DNA of 17,261 nucleotides, from positions 1 to 17,261 of the forward strand of contig JAISLJ010000031.1 of assembly GCA_031290955.1 (NCBI GenBank), given 5' to 3'. The notes under the pieces were generated by a model that saw only the letters and a list, made by a program, of their open reading frames with translations, was not told the origin of the DNA and did no database searches. This DNA is from Zoogloeaceae bacterium (lineage in GTDB: Bacteria > Pseudomonadota > Gammaproteobacteria > Burkholderiales > Rhodocyclaceae). The translations under genes and the position numbers were made by a program. Positions 6,775 through 13,238 of this stretch are shown here, in pieces. Position 1 is the stretch's first letter, and every line of letters starts with the position of its first letter.

Positions 6775-6849
6775 TTCCGTGAAGAGCATACCATGTGTTT
6801 CCTGTTTGTCTTTCCCCGTGATCCGGGGAAATCCTTGGAGAACCAATGA
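6760..6849 (+). CDS. 29-residue leader ORF upstream of the DUF3649 gene
   Basis: ATG at 6760 has a well-placed AAAAGGA and opens a 29-codon frame (MRMLFFREEHTMCFLFVFPR, then DPGKSLENQ). Its stop overlaps the start of the DUF3649 gene by 4 bp (ATGA), the same coupling used between the next genes. A perfect 8-bp hairpin (TTTCCCCG-TGATC-CGGGGAAA, 6811-6831) lies within it just before the next ribosome site. It has no recognisable domain. It could be a real leader whose translation opens the hairpin and couples to the next gene, or a chance frame. Confidence is limited because the peptide is very short. Confidence 0.35.
   Translation: MRMLFFREEHTMCFLFVFPRDPGKSLENQ
6811..6831 (+). promoter_or_regulatory. 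Perfect hairpin in front of the DUF3649 ribosome site
   Basis: TTTCCCCG and CGGGGAAA pair over 8 bp with a TGATC loop. The stem ends 5 bp before the GGAG of the next gene and has no T-run, so it is not a terminator. It may influence translation or mRNA stability. Confidence 0.4.
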
Positions 6850-7160
6850 AAATCAATGCCAATTTTATGTTCTTTGCCGACCGCAATCCCAGGATCAATA
6901 TCAGCCTGCGCGTCCTGATGGCAATTTTCGGGAGCTATGGCCTTGCCCTGCTGGGCGCGGCGGCGCTGGCGGCGGGAACCCTCGTCGCCAAGCCGGACGC
7001 GGTGAATCTTGCCATCATGCTCTCGTTCCTCCTCTACCTGCTCTCTGTCATTTGGGTTTTTGCGACGGCAACGCTTCTCAAGGCCGCCCTCGGTCTTCTT
7101 GTCCCGGCGGCGTTCTTCGGCCTGTGGCTCGCGCTGGCGACGCCGGGAGGCACATCATGA
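6846..7160 (+). CDS. DUF3649 family small membrane protein
   Basis: A 104-residue inner-membrane protein with three hydrophobic helices (about residues 22-43, 54-74 and 76-100) and a short polar N-terminus. Its size, opening (residues 10-19 ADRNPRINIS) and position directly before a PepSY-TM gene and a DUF3325 gene identify it as DUF3649. This family is annotated as iron-uptake associated and usually occurs in this trio near siderophore receptors in beta- and gammaproteobacteria. ATG 6846 has GGAG at a 7-nt spacing. The gene overlaps the leader ORF and the PepSY gene by 4 bp each. Its molecular role is unknown; it may be a partner of the PepSY protein. Confidence 0.75.
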   Translation: MKINANFMFFADRNPRINISLRVLMAIFGSYGLALLGAAALAAGTLVAKPDAVNLAIMLSFLLYLLSVIWVFATATLLKAALGLLVPAAFFGLWLALATPGGTS

Positions 7161-9139
7161 GATTCGATCAACCGCGCGGCCTGCGCCAATCCATGTCCTG
7201 GCTCCACACCTGGTCGGGGCTGGTGCTGGGCTGGTTGCTGTTTGCGATCTTCGCGACCGGCACACTTTCCTTCTTCCGCAACGAAATCACCTTCTGGATG
7301 CAGCCCGAATTGCACCGGGCGGACAAGAATCGCATCGACCTTGACCGCGCCCTGCAAATCCTTGCATGGGAAGCGCCCAATGCCACGCAGTGGAGCATCA
7401 CCTTTCCCTCTCCGCGCAATCCGACGCTCGGTCTTTCCTGGCAGGCGCCGGGCCAGAACCAGGGAGCAGGCGGCAGGGATCAGCAGGAAGGCGCTCGTGA
7501 AGGGGCGTCCCGTGAAGCTCGGCCTGCCCGTGAAAGTGCCGGAGGCAATGGCGAACGGCCCAGAGGGGAGGGCGGATTTGCCGCCCGTGAAGGTCGTCCT
7601 GTCCGCGAGAACGCCGGAGGCGGTGGCGAGCGGGCTGGACGGGAAGGCGGATTCGCGGCGCGTTCGCGTGAAGATGGTTCTGCCCGGAGAGAAGGCGCTG
7701 CCCGGAGTGAGCGCGCCGGACGTCCGGAAGGCGAGGGCGCGGCGCAGCAGAATGATGGGCGGCAGCAAGGCGAAGCACCGAATGCCGCAGGCGGGCAGCA
7801 GCAGGCTCGTGCGCAGGGCGGCGGTGGTGGAGGAGGCGGCAACCGCGGGCCGCGCATCGTCCTTGATCCAGCCACGGGCGCACAGTTGAAGGGGCGGGAG
7901 ACGGCCGGAGGCAATTTTCTCTACCGCTTTCACTTCGAGCTGTATGGCATGGATCGCATGTGGGGACGCTGGATCGTCGGCATCGCCACCATGTTCATGT
8001 TTGTAGCCATCATCAGCGGCGTGATCGTGCATCGCAACATCTTCAAGGATTTCTTTACCTTCCGCCCCGCCAAGGGCAAGCGTTCCTGGCTTGACGCGCA
8101 TAACGCAAGCAGTGTGCTCTCCTTGCCTTTCCATATCGTCATCACCTTTTCGGGGCTCCTGCTGTTCGGCAACATGCTGTTGCCCACGGCAATGCAGAGC
8201 GCCTATCCGGATGGAATGAATATGCGCGCCCGAATGGCGCAGGAAGCCACCCCGCCTTCTGGCGAGCGTGCGCCGCTTGTTGACCTCGTGCCCCTGCTTG
8301 CCATCGCGGATGAGACGTGGCAGTCACGTGGCATTGGCTCGCTCACGATCATCAATCCCGGCGACCGCAAGTCCATCGTCGAGATTCGCCAGCCGATGGC
8401 GGGTGGCAGCCTTGTTTCCGGACGCAACATGGCGGAATCCCTGCGCTTCGATGGCGTGACCGGCGAGCCGCTGGCCGTCACGCAGGCACCGCCGCCCACG
8501 ACGGTGCAGGCGATTTCCAACGTCTTCATCATGCTGCACCGTGGCTTCTTCGCTTCGCCCGTGCCGCGCTGGCTCCTGTTCCTCGCCGGGATCGGCGGCG
8601 CGCTGATGGTGGCGACCGGCTTGGTGATGTGGTGCATCGCCCGTACCAAGGAGAAGGAAAAACACCGGGTGGAATCCGGGCGGACGCCATTCGGTCATCG
8701 GCTGGTGGAAGTCTGCAACGTGGCGGGCATCGCCGGGCTGCTCCTGGCCATTGGCGCCTATTTCTGGGCCAATCGCCTGATTCCAGCCGACTTGCTTCAG
8801 CGCAACCTGTGGGAAATTCGTGTCTTCTTCCTGATTTGGGGCGCTTCCGGTGTGCATGCCCTCCTGCGCGATTACAAGCGAGCCTGGATTGAGCAACTGG
8901 CGGGCGCGGGCTTTTTGATCGCCGCGCTTCCCTTCCTGAACCCGCTGACTGGCGGCCTCTCACTGTTCGGGAGCATCTCTCTGGGGCAGGGCCTCCTGAT
9001 CGGCTTCGACCTCGCTGCCCTCTTGATCGGCCTCTCGCTCTTCTACGCCGCGCGCAAGGTGCGCTTGCACGTGCCCCGCGTCCGCGCCACGCAGGCAGCT
9101 CCACCCTTTGTCAACCTGCAACCGGAGGAAAGCGCATGA
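7157..9139 (+). CDS. PepSY-associated TM protein (PiuB/FoxB-like) with large low-complexity insert
   Basis: A 660-residue inner-membrane protein of the PepSY-TM family. Members such as FoxB and FpvG reduce ferric siderophores, and FoxB is known to bind heme. The first helix (about 20-40) follows WLHTWSG (His17). Helix 2 (about 272-290) ends at His292 in VIVHRNIF, helix 3 carries His326, and about four or five more helices follow from residue 475 to the C-terminus. His17, His292 and His326 are candidate heme ligands, by inference. Residues 99-232 between helix 1 and helix 2, predicted periplasmic, are an unusual Gly/Arg/Glu/Ala/Gln-rich stretch that includes two 25-residue repeats and a run of eight glycines. 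Without it the length (about 525) is normal for the family. Start ATG 7157 has GGGAGG and overlaps the previous stop. No siderophore receptor is in the window. Confidence 0.85.
   Translation: MRFDQPRGLRQSMSWLHTWSGLVLGWLLFAIFATGTLSFFRNEITFWMQPELHRADKNRIDLDRALQILAWEAPNATQWSITFPSPRNPTLGLSWQAPGQNQGAGGRDQQEGAREGASREARPARESAGGNGERPRGEGGFAAREGRPVRENAGGGGERAGREGGFAARSREDGSARREGAARSERAGRPEGEGAAQQNDGRQQGEAPNAAGGQQQARAQGGGGGGGGNRGPRIVLDPATGAQLKGRETAGGNFLYRFHFELYGMDRMWGRWIVGIATMFMFVAIISGVIVHRNIFKDFFTFRPAKGKRSWLDAHNASSVLSLPFHIVITFSGLLLFGNMLLPTAMQSAYPDGMNMRARMAQEATPPSGERAPLVDLVPLLAIADETWQSRGIGSLTIINPGDRKSIVEIRQPMAGGSLVSGRNMAESLRFDGVTGEPLAVTQAPPPTTVQAISNVFIMLHRGFFASPVPRWLLFLAGIGGALMVATGLVMWCIARTKEKEKHRVESGRTPFGHRLVEVCNVAGIAGLLLAIGAYFWANRLIPADLLQRNLWEIRVFFLIWGASGVHALLRDYKRAWIEQLAGAGFLIAALPFLNPLTGGLSLFGSISLGQGLLIGFDLAALLIGLSLFYAARKVRLHVPRVRATQAAPPFVNLQPEESA
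7520..7669 (+). repeat. Two tandem 75-bp repeats coding for 25-residue units in the PepSY protein
   Basis: Codons 122-146 and 147-171 encode units opening RPARESAGGNGER and RPVRENAGGGGER, both ending in EGGFAAR plus two residues. Seventeen of 25 residues are identical. The DNA copies have diverged, mostly at third positions, so the duplication is not fresh. Confidence 0.75.
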
Positions 9140-9477
9140 GCCTCGCCTTTGATCTCCTGATTCTCGCGCTGGCCTTGTTTGGCTTTTGCGCCCTGAGCGC
9201 CAGCATGGAGCGCCACGCCAAGCAGGTGTTCGGCAAGCTCCCGCCGTCGGAAGCGCGCAAACGCTATGCCATTGTTGGCTGGGTCGCGCTTGTGCTGGCG
9301 CTTCTTCCGGCGATCCACGCCTATGGTCCTTCGACTGGCATTGCCGTCTGGGTGGGCATCCTGGCCGTCTCCGCGACCGGAGTCGCCTTGCTGCTCACCT
9401 ACCGGCCTCGCTCCCTGCATTTCACCTTTTCCATCGCCCTCGCGGGTGTGCTGCTCACAACGCTGATGGGCTGGTGA
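9136..9477 (+). CDS. DUF3325 family membrane protein
   Basis: A 113-residue protein with three or four hydrophobic helices (about 4-20, 45-62, 66-86 and 96-112) and a charged segment ERHAKQVFGKLPPSEARKRY at about 25-44. This pattern is typical of DUF3325 proteins, the usual third member of the DUF3649/PepSY-TM/DUF3325 iron-associated operon. ATG 9136 has a strong GGAGG and overlaps the PepSY stop by 4 bp. The predicted location is the inner membrane, probably as a partner of the PepSY reductase. Its mechanism is not known. A strong terminator follows 38 bp downstream, ending the operon. Confidence 0.8.
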   Translation: MSLAFDLLILALALFGFCALSASMERHAKQVFGKLPPSEARKRYAIVGWVALVLALLPAIHAYGPSTGIAVWVGILAVSATGVALLLTYRPRSLHFTFSIALAGVLLTTLMGW

Positions 9478-9514
9478 CAAAGATTTTCGACGTTGGAAAG
9501 CCGCTCTCCGCCCG

Positions 9515-9546
9515 CCGCCCGCGCAACCGGGGACGGGCGGTTTTTT
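9515..9546 (+). terminator. Rho-independent terminator of the DUF3649-PepSY-DUF3325 operon
   Basis: A CCGCCCG / CGGGCGG stem (9515-9521 and 9534-9540, loop of 12 nt) is followed directly by six Ts. Confidence 0.9.
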
Positions 9547-9595
9547 GCTTTCCGGGGCGACCTGCGAGCGGCAATATTCCCCCGCCAAGCGAGCA

Positions 9596-9619
9596 TAGGG
9601 GGTTTGAAACCTGCCCCTA
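9596..9619. repeat. Imperfect palindromic intergenic repeat centred on GGTTTGAAACC
   Basis: TAGGGGGTTTGAAACCTGCC ending CCTA is an imperfect palindrome around a perfect 11-bp one (GGTTTGAAACC). Just before it, TTCCCCCGCCAAGCG (9578-9592) matches half of the hairpin at 14345-14369. Both look like members of short repeat families common between genes. They sit in the convergent gap between DUF3325 and DUF2628. Confidence 0.5.
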
Positions 9620-9670
9620 CACCTACACAGTGCACGGGAGAATGCGCGGAACAAGGCAGCGGGAAAACGT

Positions 9671-10015
9671 TCAGAGCGTCCAGCCCGCGCCGCCCTTGGT
9701 TTTTTCACGGTAATACCATGTATTGGCGCGAAAGGCGACAAGGATGTTGAAAGCAATGAATACTCCCTGCCCGAGCGCGTCGCCAATCTTTTCCGGGAGG
9801 AAAAGGCCGACCAGCCCGACCGTCACGCCCAGGCCAATGGCGATGAGCAGCACCAGGACCGCCTGCCGCCAAAGCCCAAGGATGAAAAGATAGATGAAGC
9901 TGAAGAAAAACGCCCACAGGTTGATGGCGACCTTGAGCCGCTCAGCGCCCGTCAGGTTCTTGTGGGCGGCCTTCAACTCTTCCGACGGTTTCAGCAAGTT
10001 GTCCCCGTATCGCAC
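9671..10015 (-). CDS. DUF2628 family membrane protein
   Basis: A small membrane protein. The pattern WAFFFSFIYLFILGLWRQAVLVLL, then a second hydrophobic stretch, then a C-terminal FNILVAFRANTWYYREKTK, is characteristic of DUF2628, whose function is unknown. The N-terminus before it (KPSEELKAAHKNLTGAERL) is polar and cytoplasmic-looking. The start is unclear because no ATG exists in frame. I chose GTG 10015 (114 residues). TTG at 9997 and a far-upstream TTG at 10126 are alternatives; the latter would read through a hairpin and a repeat and is unlikely. The gene is the last on the minus strand after ppsR and faces the DUF3325 gene. Confidence 0.7.
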   Translation of the reverse strand: MRYGDNLLKPSEELKAAHKNLTGAERLKVAINLWAFFFSFIYLFILGLWRQAVLVLLIAIGLGVTVGLVGLFLPEKIGDALGQGVFIAFNILVAFRANTWYYREKTKGGAGWTL

Positions 10016-10025
10016 TGTCTGAAGG

Positions 10026-10051
10026 GAGAGGGAATGAAAAAACTCCCTCTC
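10026..10051. repeat. Perfect 8-bp inverted repeat ahead of the DUF2628 start
   Basis: GAGAGGGA and TCCCTCTC flank a 10-nt AT-rich loop (ATGAAAAAAC). The structure lies 11 bp upstream of the chosen GTG start, between ppsR and DUF2628. It has no T-run on the minus strand and so is not an obvious terminator. It may be a leader hairpin. Confidence 0.4.
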
Positions 10052-10095
10052 TTTCTCCCAACGGGGGGCGAGAGATGTGCAACCAGCAGGATCGC

Positions 10096-10131
10096 CGCTG
10101 CCCGAAGGGCCATTGCCGTCTGCCAAGACAC
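10096..10131 (-). repeat. Extended copy of the interspersed repeat, directly after ppsR
   Basis: Directly after the ppsR stop the minus strand reads GTGTCTTGGCAGACGGCAAT followed by GGCCCTTCGGGCAG. It matches the copy after mltF (6423-6461) in both halves, including GCCC-TTC-GGGC. The two copies sit 0-2 bases after a stop codon. Confidence 0.55.
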
Positions 10132-10944
10132 TCAGGCGCGCAGGGTTTGCAGGACGGTGGTGGCGATTTCCTCGATGGATTTGGTGGAGGAATCCAGCCA
10201 GCGGATGCCTTCGCGGCGCATCATTTTTTCTGCCTCGCTGACTTCATAGCGGCAGTTGTCCAGGCTGGCGTAGCGGCTCTTTGGGCGGCGCTCCTCACGG
10301 ATTTGCGCCAAGCGTTCCGGCAGGATGGTGAGGCCGAACAGCTTTCCCCGATGTTTTTCCAGGCAGCCGGGCAGTTGATGCCGCTCGAAATCTTCCGGGA
10401 TCAAGGGGAAGTTGGCGACCTTGACGCCAAATTGCATGGCAAGGTAGAGCGAAGTCGGCGTCTTGCCACAGCGGGAAACGCCCACCAGGACGACTTCCGC
10501 CTCCTCCAGACCGCGATCCGTAATGCCGTCATCGTGACCCAGGGTGTAGTTGATGGCGTCGATGCGGTGCTTGTAGCTGGAATCGCTGGTGCCTCCGTGC
10601 GAACGGCCCACGGTGTGGCTGGAACGAACGCCCAGTTCCACTTCCAGCGGCGCGAGGAAGGTCTCGAAATAGGCAATGCAAAAGGCGTCGATGCGATGCA
10701 CGATCTCCGCCAGGCGCGGGTTGATGAGCGTGGTAAACACGATGGGCCGCACACCATCGGCCTTGCCCTGCGCGTTGATGCGGGCAACGGCTTCCCGCGC
10801 CTTTTCTTCGGTATCGACAAACGGCAGGCGCACCGGCGTGAAGCGGATCTTGTCGAACTGGGAAAGAAGACTGTGCCCCATGGCTTCAACGGTAATGCCC
10901 GTGCCATCCGAGACAAAAAATACGGTACGATTCGCAACGATCAT
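10132..10944 (-). CDS. ppsR: PEP synthase regulatory protein (bifunctional kinase/pyrophosphorylase, DUF299)
   Basis: A 270-residue protein of the PSRP family. It inactivates PEP synthase by ADP-dependent phosphorylation of a Thr and reactivates it by Pi-dependent dephosphorylation. The N-terminus MIVANRTVFFVSDGTGITVE carries the family SDGTGITAE-like motif at about 12-20. The P-loop-like GVSRCGKTPTS begins at residue 155, as in family members, and HRIDAINYTLGHDDG precedes it. The frame is open further upstream, but those codons run through an intergenic repeat, so ATG 10944 with AGGA is the right start. PEP synthase itself is not in the window. It lies 101 bp after ackA, in the same direction, which places a gluconeogenic control gene beside acetate metabolism. 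Confidence 0.93.
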   Translation of the reverse strand: MIVANRTVFFVSDGTGITVEAMGHSLLSQFDKIRFTPVRLPFVDTEEKAREAVARINAQGKADGVRPIVFTTLINPRLAEIVHRIDAFCIAYFETFLAPLEVELGVRSSHTVGRSHGGTSDSSYKHRIDAINYTLGHDDGITDRGLEEAEVVLVGVSRCGKTPTSLYLAMQFGVKVANFPLIPEDFERHQLPGCLEKHRGKLFGLTILPERLAQIREERRPKSRYASLDNCRYEVSEAEKMMRREGIRWLDSSTKSIEEIATTVLQTLRA

Positions 10945-10950
10945 GGTGTC

Positions 10951-10969
10951 CTGTCCTGCGGACGGCAAT
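10951..10969 (+). repeat. Copy of the interspersed repeat upstream of ppsR
   Basis: CTGTCCTGCGGACGGCAAT carries the 17-bp core at 10953-10969. On the minus strand this copy supplies the AGGAC bases that serve as the ppsR ribosome site region, so here the repeat lies in the 5' leader rather than after a stop. Confidence 0.55.
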
Positions 10970-10976
10970 GTTTTTT

Positions 10977-11036
10977 GGGGGATGCTGCTGGGCGGGGGAC
11001 GGGGCGGACTGGAAACCGAGACTGCCCGCATCCCCC
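10977..11036. repeat. 9-bp perfect inverted repeat in the ackA-ppsR gap
   Basis: GGGGGATGC (10977-10985) and GCATCCCCC (11028-11036) are perfect inverted copies separated by 42 bp of GC-rich DNA. They begin 9 bp after the ackA stop and could form the base of a stem in the ppsR leader. No T-run follows on the minus strand; six As do instead. Confidence 0.45.
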
Positions 11037-11045
11037 TTTGGGTTC

Positions 11046-12227
11046 TTACAGGTTCAGCAGGGTCTTGGTGTGGTGGGCGATCATCCATTCCTCGTTGGTG
11101 GGGATGACCAGCACGTCGACATTGCTGTCCGGGGCGCTGATGCGGATTTCGCGGCGGGCGTTGGCTTCCGGGTCCAGCTTGATGCCCAGCCAGGCGGTGA
11201 GGAGCGCCACGCGGCGGCGGATTTCCACCGCGTTCTCGCCAATGCCGCCGGTAAACACCAAGGCGTCGATGCCGCCTGCCGCCGCCGCGAGCGAGCCGGT
11301 CTCGCGGGCAATGCGGTAGCAGAAGAGATCCACGGCTTCCTGCGCTTCCTGCGAATCGCTGTCCAGCAGGTCGCGCATGTCCTGGCTTAAGCCGGAAACG
11401 CCCAGAAGGCCGGATTCCTTGTAGAGCAAGGTGGTGATCGCCTTGACATCCATGCCCTTGTTTTCCATCAGGTAGAGGAGCACGCCGGGATCAATGCTGC
11501 CCACGCGGGTACCCATGACCAGCCCTTCCACGGCGGTGAATCCCATTGTTGTCGCCACGCCTTTCCGCTCGACCATTGCCGCCATGCTCGCGCCGTTGCC
11601 CAGATGGGCAATGACGACGCGCCCTTCGGCGCGCGGCGAGTGGTCCGGCAACACGCGGGCGATGAATTCGTAGGAAAGCCCGTGGAAGCCGTAGCGGCGC
11701 ACGCCGCCCGCCGTCAGGTGACGCGGCAGGCCGTAGATTTGCGCCACATTGGGTTGTGAGCGGTGGAAGGCGGTATCGAAACAGCCGATCTGCGGAATCC
11801 CCGGCATGAGCGCGGTCACGGCGTGGATGCCCGCAAGATTGTGCGGCTGGTGCAGGGGCGCAAGCGGGATCAGTTCGGTGAGCTTGGTGAGCGTCTCCCT
11901 GTCCAGTTTCAGGGGCTTGGAAAAATGTTCGCCGCCGTGCACGACGCGGTGCCCGACCGCGACAATCTTCCAGGCGGCGGCATTGGCGCCGAACCACTTG
12001 AACAGATGGTCGAACGCCTGCTGGTGATTGGGACTGGCGATCGGCAGGTTTTCATTGACGAGTTTCACGCCTTCGTTGTTCTTGGCGGACATGCGGGCGG
12101 CGGAAGCGCCGATGCCCTCGATCTGCCCGGAGATCACGGCGGTCTGTTTCAGGTCGCGCGCAACCGGGAAGAGCGCGAACTTGATCGAGGAAGAACCGGC
12201 GTTGATGGTAAGAATGGCTTGCGTCAT
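11046..12227 (-). CDS. ackA: Acetate kinase
   Basis: A 393-residue, full-length acetate kinase of the ASKHA fold. It interconverts acetate + ATP with acetyl phosphate + ADP in the cytoplasm. The N-terminal signature NAGSSSIKF is at residues 9-17. GHRVVHGG, the catalytic Asp151 in CFDTAFH, and HLGNGAS follow, and GGIGENA is near the C-terminus. ATG 12227 has GGAGAG upstream. It lies 33 bp after pta in the same direction, so the two form the standard acetyl-CoA to acetate (Pta-AckA) route. In this arrangement it can either excrete acetate with ATP gain or activate acetate. Confidence 0.96.
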   Translation of the reverse strand: MTQAILTINAGSSSIKFALFPVARDLKQTAVISGQIEGIGASAARMSAKNNEGVKLVNENLPIASPNHQQAFDHLFKWFGANAAAWKIVAVGHRVVHGGEHFSKPLKLDRETLTKLTELIPLAPLHQPHNLAGIHAVTALMPGIPQIGCFDTAFHRSQPNVAQIYGLPRHLTAGGVRRYGFHGLSYEFIARVLPDHSPRAEGRVVIAHLGNGASMAAMVERKGVATTMGFTAVEGLVMGTRVGSIDPGVLLYLMENKGMDVKAITTLLYKESGLLGVSGLSQDMRDLLDSDSQEAQEAVDLFCYRIARETGSLAAAAGGIDALVFTGGIGENAVEIRRRVALLTAWLGIKLDPEANARREIRISAPDSNVDVLVIPTNEEWMIAHHTKTLLNL

Positions 12228-12260
12228 GAGGGTCTCTCCGTAATTGTGTGCTGCCTGTTG

Positions 12261-13199
12261 TCAGGTCTTGCGGTTGGCGTGGGCCAGCAGCGCGGCAATC
12301 ACGCACGAGGCCGTGCGCGTCTCGGCGCTGTCCGCCCGGGAAGTGAGGATGACCGGCACCTTGGCGCCCAGCACGACACCCGCCGTGAGCGCGAAGGACA
12401 GGTATTCCAGTTGCTTGAAGAGCATGTTGCCGGCTTCCAGATCGGGCACGAGGAAGATATCCGCGTCCCCGGCAACCGGCGAGACGATGCCCTTGATCTT
12501 CGCGGCTTCGGCGGAAACCGCGTTGTCAAAGGCAAGCGGGCCATCCAGGATGCCGCCCTTGATCTGGCCACGGTCGGCCATCTTGCAGAGCGCGGCGGCT
12601 TCCAGCGTGGTGGGCATCTTGGGATTGACCGTCTCCACGGCGGCGAGAATCGCCACCTTGGGCGCGGCAACGCCCAGCGCATGCGCAAGATAGATGGCGT
12701 TCTGGGCGATATCCGCCTTCTCCTCCAGGCCCGGCGCGATGTTTACGGCGGCATCGGTAATCAGCATGGGCTTGGGATAGGTGGGCACGTCCATGACGAA
12801 AACGTGGCTGATGCGGCGCGACGTGCGCAGGTTATTGGCGCGCGAAACCACTGTGCCCATGAGTTCGTCCGTATGGAGCGAGCCTTTCATGAGCGCTTCG
12901 GCCTCGCCCGCATGCACCAGGGCGACGGCCGCGGCGCAGGCGGCGTGGCTGTCCGCCGCCTCGACGATGCGATAGTTGGCAAGGTTGATGCCGAATTCGC
13001 CCGCCACGGCGCGAATCTTCGCCTCCGGCCCCACCAGGATGGGGGCGATGACGCCCGCTTCCGCCGCCATGACGGGGCCTTTCAGGGATTCCTTGTCGCA
13101 GGGATAGATCACGGCGACGGGAATGGCGGGCAGACCCTTCACCCGGGCGACCAGGCGGGTCAAGCGTTCTTCCTTGCTGGGAATGACAGTCTGGGTCAT
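12261..13199 (-). CDS. pta: Phosphate acetyltransferase (short PTA/PTB family)
   Basis: A 312-residue phosphate acetyl/butyryl transferase domain protein, without the N-terminal DRTGG and BioD-like domains of long Pta. Recognisable parts are MAAEAGVIAPILVGPEAKI (about 44-62), ALMKGSLHTDELM with the family KG..HT motif, and KGGILDGPLAFDNAVS. It transfers acetyl from CoA to phosphate, giving acetyl phosphate for AckA. A butyryl preference cannot be excluded from sequence, but the pairing with ackA and fabI is the common betaproteobacterial arrangement and favours acetyl. ATG 13199 has a good AAAAGGAGAG. It lies 39 bp after fabI. Confidence 0.88.
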   Translation of the reverse strand: MTQTVIPSKEERLTRLVARVKGLPAIPVAVIYPCDKESLKGPVMAAEAGVIAPILVGPEAKIRAVAGEFGINLANYRIVEAADSHAACAAAVALVHAGEAEALMKGSLHTDELMGTVVSRANNLRTSRRISHVFVMDVPTYPKPMLITDAAVNIAPGLEEKADIAQNAIYLAHALGVAAPKVAILAAVETVNPKMPTTLEAAALCKMADRGQIKGGILDGPLAFDNAVSAEAAKIKGIVSPVAGDADIFLVPDLEAGNMLFKQLEYLSFALTAGVVLGAKVPVILTSRADSAETRTASCVIAALLAHANRKT

Positions 13200-13238
13200 G
13201 GTGGTGACTCTCCTTTTCCGGTGGGTGGATGAAACGAT

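Noticed and set aside
7034..8134. Long minus-strand open frames across the PepSY gene
   Set aside because: They are produced by the GC-rich low-complexity codons of the real plus-strand gene; the predicted proteins are Pro/Arg/Ser-rich with no domain and no ribosome site.
10945..11088. N-terminal extension of ppsR by 48 codons
   Set aside because: It is Pro/Ser-rich, runs through the intergenic inverted repeat and is absent from the family pattern; ATG 10944 fits.
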